A stretch of 64,000 nucleotides of DNA from Persicaria tinctoria (taxonomy: Eukaryota; Streptophyta; Magnoliopsida; Caryophyllales; Polygonaceae), in contig JBANSL010000014.1 in the NCBI GenBank assembly GCA_037127255.1, forward strand, positions 69,981,646 through 70,045,645, in the 5' to 3' direction. Below are positions 36,012 through 47,654 of the stretch, piece by piece. Each line of letters starts with the position of its first letter. The stretch's first letter is position 1. The position numbers and the translations under genes are program-made. Below the pieces are notes generated by a model that saw only the letters and a program-made list of their open reading frames with translations, made no database searches and had not been told where the DNA came from.

Positions 36012-36027
36012 GGGGGGGGGGGGGGGG
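36012..36027 (+). other. Polypurine tract expanded to 16 G
   Basis: The tract just before the 3' LTR is GAAAGT followed by 16 G. Polypurine tracts prime plus-strand DNA synthesis; an uninterrupted G16 is unusual and could form a quadruplex or be a sequencing/assembly length error. Confidence 0.8.
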
Positions 36028-36203
36028 TGTTAGGAGAATGGAAGGTAGAACAGAACACGTGCTAGGCACGTGAGCAAGGGCTATAAAGGCCTTGATTGTA
36101 TTGATCTGGGATTCATTCATATGCAAATTCACAATTCAGATCTTACTCTCTCTCTCTCTCTCTCTCTCTTGTTAGTTAGCCTAACCGATCAAGGCTCCTA
36201 ACA
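36028..36203 (+). repeat. Gypsy 3' LTR (176 bp)
   Basis: Same ends as the 5' LTR and nearly identical outside the CT tract, which is shorter here (about 36146-36168). The length difference (198 versus 176 bp) is almost wholly due to that tract. Confidence 0.9.
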
Positions 36204-36848
36204 ATAGCTCTGGGGAATTAGCGGACACCTCAGATTGTGGACTCAAACGAGCCATCAGGTGTCGATCGCACAACCACGACGTCATCGAACATAACAAATC
36301 ATCAACCGCTCACAAGAAACCTGCAACACAACAAGAACAGACCAGTACACCAACCCACAAAATCAAACCCAAACCACATCATTGCCCATTCAAACTCCCG
36401 CGCACTCATCTCAACCCTCAAGGACGATAACTAGATCGTGAGCGGACTACCACAAGGATAATCCCAAATAAAGGCGATAAAAAACGAGAGAAGGAAACTA
36501 AAAGGAGCAATAATGAACAGGAGAACGATTGAAAGTGCGGGCGAAACAACAACCCCAATTGTTTAAGCTTGAGGGTACGAAAAGGAAAGACCGATGCTGA
36601 AGAAGTCAGAGAAGAAACGATGTGGCGGAAGCCCGCAGAGGCGACATGCCCAACATGCTAAGGAGATCGGCAACCATACATACCCTAAAGCTTTGGAATA
36701 AATATAAAATGTCAACTTTGATTTAATTGACCTAATTAAAATTTTCATGATACTCAATAGTAGGCCAAAAAAAAAATGTGAGGGTCTTCGGAAATTTCAC
36801 ATGGAAACCCTTTTTTTCTTTTTTTGTCAACACTAAGTGTGCGGATTT

Positions 36849-39614
36849 TTTTTTTACAGTAGGCAAACATTCAGAGCTATTACCTATACAGTAACCTAGC
36901 TCCTGGATCATCCCGAAGGATGATTTTACAAAAATCCCTATGGTAGGAAATAGACTGCAAATTACAAATAATTCATTTCCTAGCTATATAATCAGCTTCC
37001 ATATTTGATTCTCGATAGATATGACGAATTTCTGCCCGCTCAAAGTCTGATTGCAACATGATGATTTCTTCTATCTGACGCATAACTTCCCATCTTGGCG
37101 GTTGCTGTTTGTTAACAGATCTAATCAGAATTTGGTTATCGCTTTCGATGATGATCTTCCCAATACCCTTTTCTTTTGCTCGTTTCATTCCTGTAAGTAC
37201 AGCTGAGGCCTTCGTCAGAATGATCGAACCTTCCATGATTTCATGGTGAAACATATCAACAATCTGACCTTCGGAATCCCTGATGATTCCTCCAATCTGG
37301 CACTTGCCAGATAGGTTAACAGAACCATCTACATTAAGTTTGTAGATAGTTCTAGGTGGTCTGCTCCACTTAGTAGTAGCCCTTCTTTTCTTGTTCTTTT
37401 TGTCTTCACCGACCTTGCCATCTTCAAAAGACCAGTCGAGAAGAGATTGTTTGATTTTTTGGACAACTTGAGTGACACCATTTGGTTTCTTTTGCCTGAA
37501 AATCAGTTCATTTCTAATTTCCCAAATAATCTGCCAAATCCATACAAGTTCTTCAAACTTATTATTATCTTTGCCAATATAATCTAGGTTTTCATGGATT
37601 AGGCCTGAGCTATTAATACCATGAAAGTACGTACCTGTTTGTTGTTCGTATTGAGCTATAGCTTCTCGGGCAAAGGTGCATCTTGTGAATAGGTGAGTTG
37701 CATCTTCATCTACTTGATTACAAAGGGAGCATTGAATGAGAACTCTATTTACATACTTGTTTAGTCTGGCAGCTGTCGGGAGGCCATCTATTTTGATCTT
37801 CCAGAGTAAATTCTTAATCCGCGGCGGCAACTTTAGTCTCCAAATCCAAGAGTGTAGATCCTGCTCGTGCGTAGATGGAGCTATAACGTTTCTAGCTTAT
37901 TTAGTTGCGAAGAATCCTTGTGGGTCTGCCTTCCAAATCATCTTATCCCGGGTCTGGAAAGAGGGAATTTTGATAGCGAGAATGGTTTGAATAACCTCGC
38001 GGGGGAACATTTGGTTAAGGAGATTTTGGTCCCAAGCCTTACCATCCATGATAAGGTCCTTGACTTTCATAGTAGGGTCATGAGAACCCATGTAGGATTT
38101 TAGATTGACAGAAGGGATCAATGGATCATGTCACACTTGGATACTTGAACCATCACCCACAAGCCAATGAAGCCCACTTTCAAATTTTTGCCTGAGCGAG
38201 AGGAGTCTACCAAATTGCCATGAGGTATCCTTGCTGGTGAAAGTTCTTGTATTGTCTTGATGGAGATATTTTTCTTTAATAAGTTTGACCCAGGTACTAT
38301 CTTCATTATTGTAAATTTTCCAGAGAAGCTTCATTTGTAGACAAATGTTGAGGTCTTCCGCTTTCCTGATGCCTAGACCTCCTTGAGATTTACGTTTAAA
38401 AATTTGATCCCAACTTATGAGAGGGGTGTACCTATCTAGTTGGGATTTATTCCAGAAGAAATTTCTATTAACTTGATCAATCTTATTTAAAATACCTTTT
38501 GGTAGAAGGAAGTTTTGCATAAGGTAGTTAGTTTTAGAGCTCAGATTTGATTGGATGAGCACCACTCTCCCATCTTGAGACAGATTTGATGCTTTCCATT
38601 TGGCTAGTTGTTTTCTTAGGTTATCTACAACATCATCAAAGACACAATTCTTAACTCGGCCATTGACAAGAGGTATTCCTAAGTATTTTTCAAGGGTTTT
38701 GGATAGAGGAATACCCATATGAGTGGATAAATCTTTAACCAAGTTGGGGTTCACATTTTTCGAGCATTGAAGCGAGCTTTTGTTGTAGTTAATCGTGAGA
38801 CCCGAGAGATTTGAAAAGTTGTTTATTATGTTTTGAATTGTGTTTAAACTGGTACGAGCCGCTCTTGAGAAAATGATTGTGTCATTAGCAAAAGTTAAAA
38901 AAGGAATAGGAGTACCATTCTTTTTTAAACTTATGCCAATCAATGCATCCTTTAGAAGAACTTCTTTATGTAGTTCTCTGGATAGTCCTTCCATTACAAG
39001 TACAAAAATATATGGGGCGAGAGGGTCTCCTTGTCTGATGCCTCTGTTAGGTTTAAATTGGGTTCCCGGAGTGTTGTTAACAAGAACAGAGAAGAAAGTG
39101 GTAGTAATACACTTCATAACCCAATTTATCCAAGTAGGGTGAAAACCGAATTTTTCTAGTACTGCCTTGATGTAACTCCAATTAATTTTATCATAGGCTT
39201 TTTCCATATCTAGTTTTAGAGCCATCCAACCTTTCTTACCCTTTTGTTTGTGGAAAGTATTAAATATTTCATGAGCTATCAAGGTGTTGTCCTGGATTGA
39301 TCTTCCTTCTACAAAACCTTCTTGAAAAGGGTTGATAAGTTTGGGGAGGATTGGTTTTAATCTATTTGCTATGATTTTCGATATTATTTTGTAAATAGTG
39401 TTACAAAGACTAATTGGTCTATAATGGTTAATTGTTGTTGGGTTGTCAGTCTTCGGGATAAGAGCTATAATTTGATTTATTTCAGTTAGTAATTGACCAG
39501 AATGGAAGAAAGATTTGATAGCCTTACAATAGGAGGGACCAATAATATTCCAATATTGTTTATAGAATTCAGGGGGGTATCCATCAGTTCCTGGCGTTTT
39601 GTCTTCAGCCATAC
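36849..39614 (-). pseudogene. LINE (L1-type) ORF2: reverse transcriptase to RNase H
   Basis: Minus-strand LINE. From 39612 down: reverse transcriptase (DKTPGTDGYPPEFYKQYW, then IALIPKTDNP, then NHYRPISLCNTIYKI, then GIRQGDPLAPYIFVLVMEGL), a zinc-binding region (PPRIKNLLWKIKIDGLPTAA, then CSLCNQVDEDATHLFTRC), and RNase H (YKLNVDGSVN, then IIESDNQ, then ESNMEADYIA). Catalytic changes: the usual FADD reads FAND, and the conserved Glu of RNase H is Lys (LTKASAVL). Stops lie at 38131-38133 and about 37894. The poly-A shows as a T run at 36846-36855. Flanking 13-mers AGTGTGCGGATTT sit at 36836-36848 and 41172-41184, so the whole insertion reaches 41171. Confidence 0.9.
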
Positions 39615-40841
39615 TGATGGACGGTTTTTAGTCGCGTTAACCGTATCAAAATAATTCGAACCTACCTAACTAATGTAGTGTGGTAAGCACGAGTCGATCC
39701 CACAGAGAATCAAGTTATTCTTAAGTTAAGTTTATTTACCAATTAGTATGAAACGGGGGGTTTTTGAGTGGTGTAAATAAGAAAGAATATAAAATAAACT
39801 ATAAACAAATTAATGAAGATACCGATTAATAAAATAGTTTCACCTACAATTATCCACTTTAATTGGTTGAATTGATATTGTAACTTCCTCTTGCCCTTTT
39901 AATCTTCCTATGAATGCCCTTGTCCCGACCTAATATAGTTACTAGTCCAACCAGTCCTAGAAACCCTTATCAATCGAACAGTCCCTAAAGAAGGATTTAA
40001 CCCAATTGATAGCTTTAAGTTCAGAGATTAACCAAGGTATTTGCAGTCCCTAAAGAGGGATTTAACAACACATCCAACTTCCTACTCATTCAATTAGTTC
40101 AACCAGCCCTGAAGGAACAAGTTTGCCACTTAGGTTAAGGTTCACAACCAGGAATCTACAAAACCTTAGCAATTGAATTAATTCTACCAAGTTGATCAGA
40201 CAAGACAGAATAAAACAATCAACATTCAAGCACAAAGAAGTCGAAACATTCAATATAGGAAATAAGGAACAAGATTCAGAAACTCACAATCAATCAAACA
40301 AAGCTTCAAATTGTAGACGAAACGGGAGAGTTTAGGTCTCCATAAAAATAAAACAAAGTAATTAGGGTTAAGAGTGGAAACGGTAGTCGGCCGATCACGT
40401 ATGTTGATGTTCGGCCTCCTCCTCTTCTACCGTATGACTGAATGTATATATAATACTCCATTCTAATTCTATCTATCGTGACATAATTATATAATAATAT
40501 AAAATATCTAACTTATATAATTCTATCCTATCTAACTAAATCTAATTCCTAATGAAATAACGGCAAAACAATACTACAGTAAAGCCCAAAGTAATAAGCC
40601 GCTTGCAAGCTGTGTCTCCTCCTATCAGCCCAACTAGTTGATCCGTATTTGAGTAGTCTGACTCCGTATCACTTGTCCAATGTGAATTATTCCAAATTTG
40701 CTACAAAATACCTGCAATAAATAAAACACGGGTGTAGACTCCGAAAACTAAATAATAACAAATAAGCTATAAAACATGTAAACCTGCTCTAAATTAATAT
40801 GCAAATCTATACTAAAAACGTGACTAAAATAGACTCTATCA
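39615..40841 (-). mobile_element. Solo LTR (1227 bp) nested in the LINE
   Basis: Begins TGATGGACGG and ends TCTATCA (TG...CA), flanked by CATAC at 39610-39614 and 40842-40846, the 5-bp duplication of LTR elements. The LINE frame continues on the far side (IKHTLFSM), proving a clean insertion. Nothing internal (primer site, gag-pol) is present, so this is an LTR left by recombination between two LTRs. A related copy in opposite orientation lies at 49361-50769; strand here is relative to that copy. Confidence 0.85.
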
Positions 40842-40846
40842 CATAC

Positions 40847-41040
40847 TAAAGAGGGTATGTTTTATCTCAGTATTCGTCGGCTGGGCTATAAGACTATTAT
40901 TTTCTGATTGAGATATTTGATGCTGAATATTCCGAACTTCATTTTGGCTAATATGTTTTTGGTTATTGCCTATGAATCTCTCAGACATCTCTTTTGTGAT
41001 GTGATCAGAGATGAGGTTTTGATCTGTTAGAATAACATTT
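40847..41040 (-). pseudogene. LINE ORF2 continued (upstream of the solo LTR)
   Basis: Minus-strand reading NLISDHITKEMSERFIG, then IAQPTNTEIKHTLFSM, is the linker between endonuclease and reverse transcriptase of the same LINE, directly continuous with the residues at 39612 once the solo LTR is discounted. Confidence 0.8.
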
Positions 41041-41171
41041 TATTTCGTAGTGAAGGATCTGGTTAGCTAGGCTTGAGCACAAAAAGCATAGATTACTAGA
41101 GTTTAATTATAAATTTTGGAAGCAACGAGCGAAGACCAAACACTTCCAGCTAGAAGATAGGAACACCAAGT
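41041..41171 (+). pseudogene. Inverted 5' segment of the same LINE (twin priming)
   Basis: On the plus strand, opposite to the rest of the element, the frame reads ARLEHKKHRLLEFNYKF, then WKQRAKTKHFQLEDRNTK. In LINE ORF2 this stretch lies just upstream of the segment in the previous entry. The inverted piece runs to the target-site duplication at 41172-41184. A 5' inversion of this kind is the signature of twin priming. The breakpoint is between about 41025 and 41060. Confidence 0.75.
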
Positions 41172-41241
41172 AGTGTGCGGATTTAATGGGGGTAATTAGC
41201 ACTTCTTTTACCAAGTTTTGTTGAATTATTCTATTTTAGAC

Positions 41242-43265
41242 TGACAAAGCAAAAGTAATTACTTACATAAGATGTCCGGAGGCATAATCGTCTTTTACCA
41301 GGTACATTAATTGAAACCCTAATTCTCATTATATATAAAGGAGGATATAGCTAGGGTTTGGGGGGCTTCTCAGACAGCCAACACCTTCTGACTTGAGCGT
41401 CGGAGGCTTCCCACGCGGAAACAGCCCCGCCTCTTCCTCTCCTTCTACGCAGGTGATCGATCGAGGCCGAGGAGGAAGAAAGTGCGGATTTATGCACTTA
41501 CATTTGGCGCCGTCTGTGGGAATTTCGATAAAAAAGCCTTACGATTGGATCTCCCAATCAACAAAGCAATGAGGACCGAAAGAGGTCATGGCATCGGTTC
41601 AGATCTGGAGGCCGAATTTCTCCCTCCTATGGTGATGATGGTCAGATCCAGGACCGCCGACGCTCCACTTCGTCGACAACCGCCATATCTCAGTCTTGTC
41701 ACGCCAAAGACTTCCCTGGCAACGGTGATCGAATCACCGAGCATCTCGTTGTATTGAGCATCGAAAGCGCCACCGGTCGTCGGCCTTGATTGTCGTCTCC
41801 ACTGGGCAAACGAACCGTAGAACCAACAGCGGGTCAGCCCGCATATGAGCCTCGCCGCACCACCGAACTACGCCGGTTGATCGAGCCTCCATCGCCACCA
41901 TGATCGCCGATTCCGACCTCCTATGTCTCTCTCTATGCGACTCCGATTGGACCCGGCTTAGGATTGCGCCATAGCCGCCGCCACCAAGCATCCCTTTCAC
42001 CGAGCCACGAGAATACGCCGGCATCGATGGGTAGGCTGGGGGCACCCGGATCCGGATCCCTTGCCGCCGCCGAGGTCGAGGTCGGAGCAGGACAATGGCT
42101 ACGCGAGCCGAGGGTGCCGCTGTGAATTCCATCATCGTCGCCGCCCCCTGTGGAAGATGCAAAGGTTTGTCATTCTTCTGTAACGCACGCACTGTCAATT
42201 GATTATACACTTAATTACCATTGATTATGCACTTAATTACCATAGCTAATTAAAGTTGAATTTGACTTTGCTCTTTCTAACGGTTGTTGATCAAATTAAC
42301 ATGCCTTTTAGTTTTGGCCTTAAAGATGCAAACTGCTTAGAATATGTGTGTATCATATTCTTCAAAGGGTGATATATCAGTATTACCTTTTAATTGGCAA
42401 TGATAATATGTGTTTATCATATATTAATTAATTAAACCTTTGCTATTGGACTTTATGAATAAAAATATAGATTCTACACGTTTTGTTGATACTTGATTGT
42501 TTAAAAGCATTAGTTGTTGGCTTAAGTTTACATGCCTAATTGCCGGATATTTTAGTTACGTTTTTATCATATTAAATGCAATTTAGCCGCTCAAGGCCAC
42601 AATAGCCAATTACGGCCAACGGTAGCCATTTACGGCCAATAGCCAATTACGGCCAACGATAGCCATTTACGGCCAACGGTAGCCATTTACGGCCAATAGC
42701 CAATTACGGCCACCGAAACACTCAACCCTAATGAAAACCATCAAATTGTCAATCCTAAATAAAGGTCAAGCAAGAATGTCATTAACAAACACTATCTCTA
42801 ACTTTTAAGTAGCAACTTCCATTTGATCAGTTAATAACGTACCAACTGTATTTTATTGTGTATTTGGTTGAGAATGCTAAAGCTTGCAGGATACGACGAA
42901 GACAAGGGGAAGACATTACTGGTGGTCTTCGATCATAATGATTGAAGAACTTCGAAATATCCGTCTTCCCTCATCACTAGATTGTGATAAGGAAACTCGA
43001 GGGGCAATTGACAAAGCAAAAGTAATTACATAAGATGTCCGTGGGCATAATCGTCTTTTACCAGGTACATTAATTGAAACCCTAATTCTCATTATATATA
43101 AAGGAGGATATAGATAGGTTTTGGGGGGCTTCTCAGACAGCCGACACCTTCTGACTTGAGCGTTGGAGGCTTCCCACGGGGAAGCAGCCCCGCCTCTTCC
43201 TCTCCTTCTACGCAGGTGATCGATCGAGGCCGAGGAGGAAGAAAGTGCGGATTTATGCACTTACA
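41242..43265 (+). mobile_element. Non-autonomous LTR retrotransposon, 2.0 kb, no gag-pol
   Basis: LTRs 41242-41502 (261 bp) and 43009-43265 (257 bp) start TGACAAAGCAAAAG and end GCACTTACA, about 97% identical with one 4-bp gap. The flanking 5-mers TAGAC (41237-41241 and 43266-43270) are identical. A primer-binding site TGGCGCCGTCTGTGGGAA (41505-41522) follows the 5' LTR; a purine-rich ACTCGAGGGGCAAT precedes the 3' LTR. The 1.5-kb interior has one short open frame (41482-41757, MRTERGHGIGSDLEAEF onward) and no pol motif. It must borrow proteins from an autonomous relative. Confidence 0.9.
42597..42716. repeat. Tandem repeat of gccaattacggccaa(c/t) inside the LTR element
   Basis: About eight short units alternating AGCCAATTACGGCCA and AGCCATTTACGGCCA with spacers AACGGT, AACGAT and AT. 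They lie in the non-coding interior of the 2.0-kb LTR element. Confidence 0.85.
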
Positions 43266-43270
43266 TAGAC

Positions 43271-44454
43271 CATCATATAAGTTTTATACTCCTTGAAGAG
43301 AAGCCTATAACATCGAATATGTGATAGAGCACTTCACCACGAACTATCAAAGTATACTCGTAAATTTCTATTGCAACTTATGTTTAGAGTCGAATATGTT
43401 TCAGATTCTTCTCGATATTTTACGGGGCTCTTCTTGGCCTAGTAATGAACAAATTCATGTTTTTCAGTTATGGTTTGTTGGTAGACCATGAACAAATTTA
43501 GCTCTTTTGCGTCCTGGACTCTATTTGGCACAACAAGTAGTTTTTCGAACCTTTTGGTGTTGGTATTATATTGTTAATTGTTTAAATAAAATAAATATAA
43601 GATTTTAGTTTAATTAGTTTTTGAAATCATAATTTTTCAAACGTTACTCACCTAAGGTCTGTTTGGTAACAAGTAACTTATGAGATAGCTAAAACTGATA
43701 GATTAAGTGTGTTAAATATATGTTAAATTAGAGTGTTCATAAACTAGTAAGGTGTTTGGTAATCCAGCTGATAGAGTAGTTGATATAAACTAGCTGACTA
43801 TACTAGAGAAAGTGAATATATTTGTGAAAAAACTTTGGATAAGTAGTTGTTAAAAATCCAATTTCAAAAGCTAATTAAACTAAAATTTATATTTAACTCG
43901 TTTAAAACTATAGAATATTAAAATCAAAAGCTCTGAAAAGCTGCATGCATTGCCAAATGGAGCCAAGCTTTTCGGAGCTTATGATTTTTTATTCACAAGT
44001 TTCCATCGATTACCCTAACAACTAAATTTCTCAAATATCATACTAGCTTATTAATATACTCCGTATATATTTAACACAAATAATCCATCCATCAGTTTCA
44101 ACTTTCAACTACCTTCCTCTAACATGCATAGTCGTCTAAAGTGGAGTGAAATCTTCTTCCCCCTGCCCCCTCCCCCCGAAGGCACAAACTCTCAAAAAGG
44201 TCAGAGGACAAATCCGGAAACAGATGATTTGAAGCCGTCTAAAATATTCTCTCAAAAAATACAAATAAAAAGCCCAAAAGGAAAAGCAGGCCGATCAAAG
44301 GATTTTGGGCTCATTTTGGATTAACAATACTGTTGGCAGTTGCAAATATTGACAGTTTCAAACACTTTTTTTTTTTTTCGTTTGTAGCATTTTAATATAC
44401 TTGACTTTTGATACTAAACCAGTAAACCGGCTAATGTGCCACTATGTTGACTAT
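43271..44454. other. Gene-free stretch with a possible hAT-like remnant
   Basis: At 43653-43965 the ends TAAGGTCTGTTTGGTAA and (complement) TTGGCTCCATTTGGCAA look like hAT inverted repeats, but the flanks show no duplication. A pyrimidine-rich block lies near 44150-44180. No gene is supported. Confidence 0.4.
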
Positions 44455-44847
44455 GGGTTCGTATGGGAAGGGGTTAATAAACTGACTAAAATTATAAACA
44501 GGGTAAAAATTTATAAACTGTTGGTAAAAATAGTTAAAAATTTATGAAAAAATATAAACTCCGTATGGGGCAAAAAACAGTTTATTTGTAAAAAGTAAAG
44601 TTTATTTGGTTTTTATGAGGGATGTTGTGGTACTTTCAAACCAAATAAGATAAAATAGAAGGGGTAAAATAGTAATTATGGAATATAAACCTCAAAATAA
44701 GCTTCAATCTGCAGCTTATTTATAAACCCTTTTTTTAACTGACTAAAACTTATTTGTTGTTCCCATACACCATTTAAACCCGTTTATTTTTTTAACAGTT
44801 AAAATTTTTACACTTTTAACTTGCTTATATTGTAACCATACACACCC
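44455..44847. mobile_element. MITE copy B
   Basis: Shares ggggttaataaactgacta, then aaattataaacagggtaaaa, with copy A at 30680-31005, and ends tgtaaccatacacacc. The left end contains cgtatggg, partly complementary to the right end ccatacac, suggesting short inverted ends. Non-coding. Confidence 0.55.
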
Positions 44848-45363
44848 TATATAACCCAAAGCCTCAATTAATCCAAATATCATTTTGGCTTGCTCATGTT
44901 TCACATCAATCTAACATTTCAAATAATTTTTTTTTTCTGAATTTATTTTCATAAATTCAGCATTAGATTACAACTTGTTCTATTAGTTTATTCTTTTCCG
45001 AATACCACCCTCATACACGGAACTAGAAATTAAAATCTAGGTAAGTTGGATATGCTAAATTTTACATATATTCATAATTTTCATAACAAAACCCTTATTC
45101 TAACAACAACATTCTCAGGATCTCCCGCTCCGAATAGGGTATGGGGTTGATATGTACGCACCATTTTTCCGATTAGGTCGAGAGGATGTTTTCGAGTGAC
45201 CCGAGAAACGACCAATAGGTAACAAAATAACGGAATAATAAAGTAAAATTGCTAGAATAGAATACAATGCAAATGAAAAATAAAAGTGAAAGTGAAAGTG
45301 GTAAGCGATAGTAAGGTTTGTAGGTTAGGAAAGGCCGATGAATAATATGCCTATCACGGTTAC

Positions 45364-46218
45364 CAGTGGCGGAGCCAGAACTCGATGAGGGTGGGGGCAC
45401 GCTGGCACAATGGTGAAAAATGACAATGAATAATACAAACTTATACAACACATAACGTTTTCAATACTAAAAAGTAGTGATAAAAATAAAAGAATGGAGT
45501 AATATATAGTACAAAGAGTTGTTAATTGTTAATTAGAATTATTTACCGAAATAGTTGAACTTGACGACAAATGAAGTAAATCCATTTTACGGGTTTTAAT
45601 ACCTTGAAAATGTTGAAGTATAACTTCATTATCTATGCGCTTGAAAACATCTTTTTCGACAAAGCATACCAAAATCTAAGAGAGAAAGTCTTCCATCATC
45701 TTGTTGTACAAATATGTCTTAATAATACTCATAGACAGATAAAGTTATTTCCACTATAGTTGTTGCAACTGGTAACACTAAAAACAACTTAATGTGATGA
45801 TATACCGATTAAGTTAAAAACTTTGTGAATTCTTAATTCGATCATCTTTTTAGAAATGTGCATTACCGATATTTTGCAAAATCAAAAAAATATGGCATTT
45901 TCCTTCATTTTAACTTTTGTAACTTCTTACCTAATTTTTGAAATGAGTAATATAACATCTTATTTTGAAACCCTTGAGATAAATTTTAGTATTTAAATGT
46001 CAATCTAAATAACATATAAAAGGATTGAAGATTGTTAAAATAAGATGAAAGTAATATACCTTCAATTTTCAAATATTCATAACTTTTTATTCGGATATCG
46101 GATTGAGGCGTATTATATATCAAAACGAAGCTATCGACGAGGAGATTATATATACGGGGTTCATCGGACGAGGGTGGAGGCACGTGCCCCCACATACCCC
46201 CGTTTGGATCCGCCCCTG
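45364..46218. mobile_element. Non-autonomous hAT element with perfect 8-bp TSD
   Basis: An 855-bp element with inverted ends CAGTGGCGGAGCCAGAA and the complement of CAGGGGCGGATCCAAAC. The flanking 8-mers ACGGTTAC (45356-45363 and 46219-46226) are identical. The interior is AT-rich without a transposase frame. GTGGGGGCAC near the left end is mirrored by GTGCCCCCAC near the right end, so the repeats extend inward. Confidence 0.9.
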
Positions 46219-46226
46219 ACGGTTAC

Positions 46227-47654
46227 CTCTCGTGTACTCGGATCACTCTCCTCCAATTCACCCTATACCGTGCCATCTCCTCAGTGAGTCCCAAAATGAC
46301 AAGATTCGATACAATTTGATGTATATATACATGTATAAAATAGAAATTAATTAAAAATATATTTTAAAACTAATTAAGGGAGTGTTTGGCATATATTGTC
46401 TTTGAATGTTATGTTCCTTGACATTGAAAGCGTCATCGGATGGATAGATAATTGGTTGAATAAGTACCACACGCATCTAACACACTAACACTAATTGCAG
46501 AAGAAACTTATTGACCAAAAAATCAAACCACCGTACCCTTTCCGTGGTAACATAATTAACATATCCGAATCCGACCACTTTAATCAAATTAAAACAACTC
46601 TTGTGAAAATTAAAAGGAGTGAATGTAAAGCCTTTTTTTTAAAAAAATAAAATAAAATATGTCACCAACTTTTCCACTAAGAGTTGTGATTGGATTAGCG
46701 TGACACGTGAAAGTTTAATTATATCTGCAAAACTTGGCCATTTCAAATGCACATTGCCTAATCCAACTAGCCCTCAATTAATTAATTGATTAATTAGAGG
46801 TTAATGGTTTTGATAAGTTCAATTTAAGTGGACTAATAATGGCATCCGACTAGCATACTAGTTGCAGGAGCAAAATGAGCGAAGGTAGGTCTCGTAAAAA
46901 GTAAATGAAAGTATTGATGAATTATATGTAACTAGCTGCTTATTCGTCAAAGGAGATGGTATGACTGGATGGTATCAGGACTGACAAAAGGTACAGAAAT
47001 TACCATATCAATCATGTAACAATTACAAACCGACTATATTGGTAACCACACTTGTTGTAACAAACATGGTGGTAACCACGTGAAGGTGGTACGGTAATGG
47101 TAATGAATTCTGAATGTCATGGTTACCGAGTATATATATATATATATATTTAATGTTTTATTGTTATTACCTTTGAGTTGTAAGTTTTTAATTTTAAGTT
47201 TTTAAATTATATTTTGTGTTTTGATTTTAACCTAAATTGGTCATTTCTATTTTTTCTACTAGAAACAGTAGAACCATTTTGAATTTTTGAAGACTTTGAA
47301 GTTTTTTTTTTTTTTGAAATTGCAAAAACATTTTGAATGTTTGAACAATTGAAATTGGTTTGTTTCTTCAAGACTTTGAACTTGATTGGTTTGAATTGGT
47401 TTGTACTTTAGGTTGTGAACTTGATTTATTTGAACTTTTAGCAAATGGTAACCATAATATTTTTGGTAACCATATTTTTTTATTCGATAACTTTGATGAT
47501 CACCGGAAGGTAGCCAAGGGGTTTCAAAAAAATACAAACAAAATTACAGTTTGGTAACCATGGCAATGTACCGATGGTAATCACAAGTCGTGGTTATCAT
47601 ATGTGCTGTAACCACGACTTGTGGTTGGTACATCCATTTCACTTAAATCAATGT
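46227..47654. other. Gene-free stretch with GGTAACC-rich sequence
   Basis: From about 46975 to 47640 the words ggtaaccac, ggtaacca and gtggttacc recur in both orientations. The left part (aggactgacaaaaggtac) resembles the right end of the element at 18036-18503, so a related hAT-like element, cut on the right by the insertion at 47655, is likely. A strong local inverted repeat (cacaagtcgtggttatca ... gtaaccacgacttgtg) lies at about 47581-47628. No gene. Confidence 0.4.

Larger units (their letters stand above)
31006..36669 (-). mobile_element. LINE-like insertion with 14-bp TSD, split by a Gypsy element
   Basis: Minus-strand retroposon with its poly-A as a T run at 31006-31014. Perfect 14-mers GCAACCATACATAC lie outside both ends (30992-31005 and 36670-36683). 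Its own sequence is only 31006-31250 plus 36209-36669, about 700 bp; the rest is the nested Gypsy element (31251-36203). No reverse-transcriptase motif remains, so it is a 5'-truncated 3' end. The GC-richer body resembles the LINE-like tails at 6013 and 17560 in composition and partly in the terminal words. Confidence 0.8.

Noticed and set aside
42597..42716. Regular short repeats that might recall a CRISPR array
   Set aside because: Units are degenerate, spacers are 2-6 bp, and the array is inside a plant LTR element; plant nuclear DNA has no CRISPR systems.
43653..43965. hAT-like ends (TGTTTGG / CCAAA)
   Set aside because: The ends look right but no 8-bp duplication flanks them, so only mentioned as a possible remnant.
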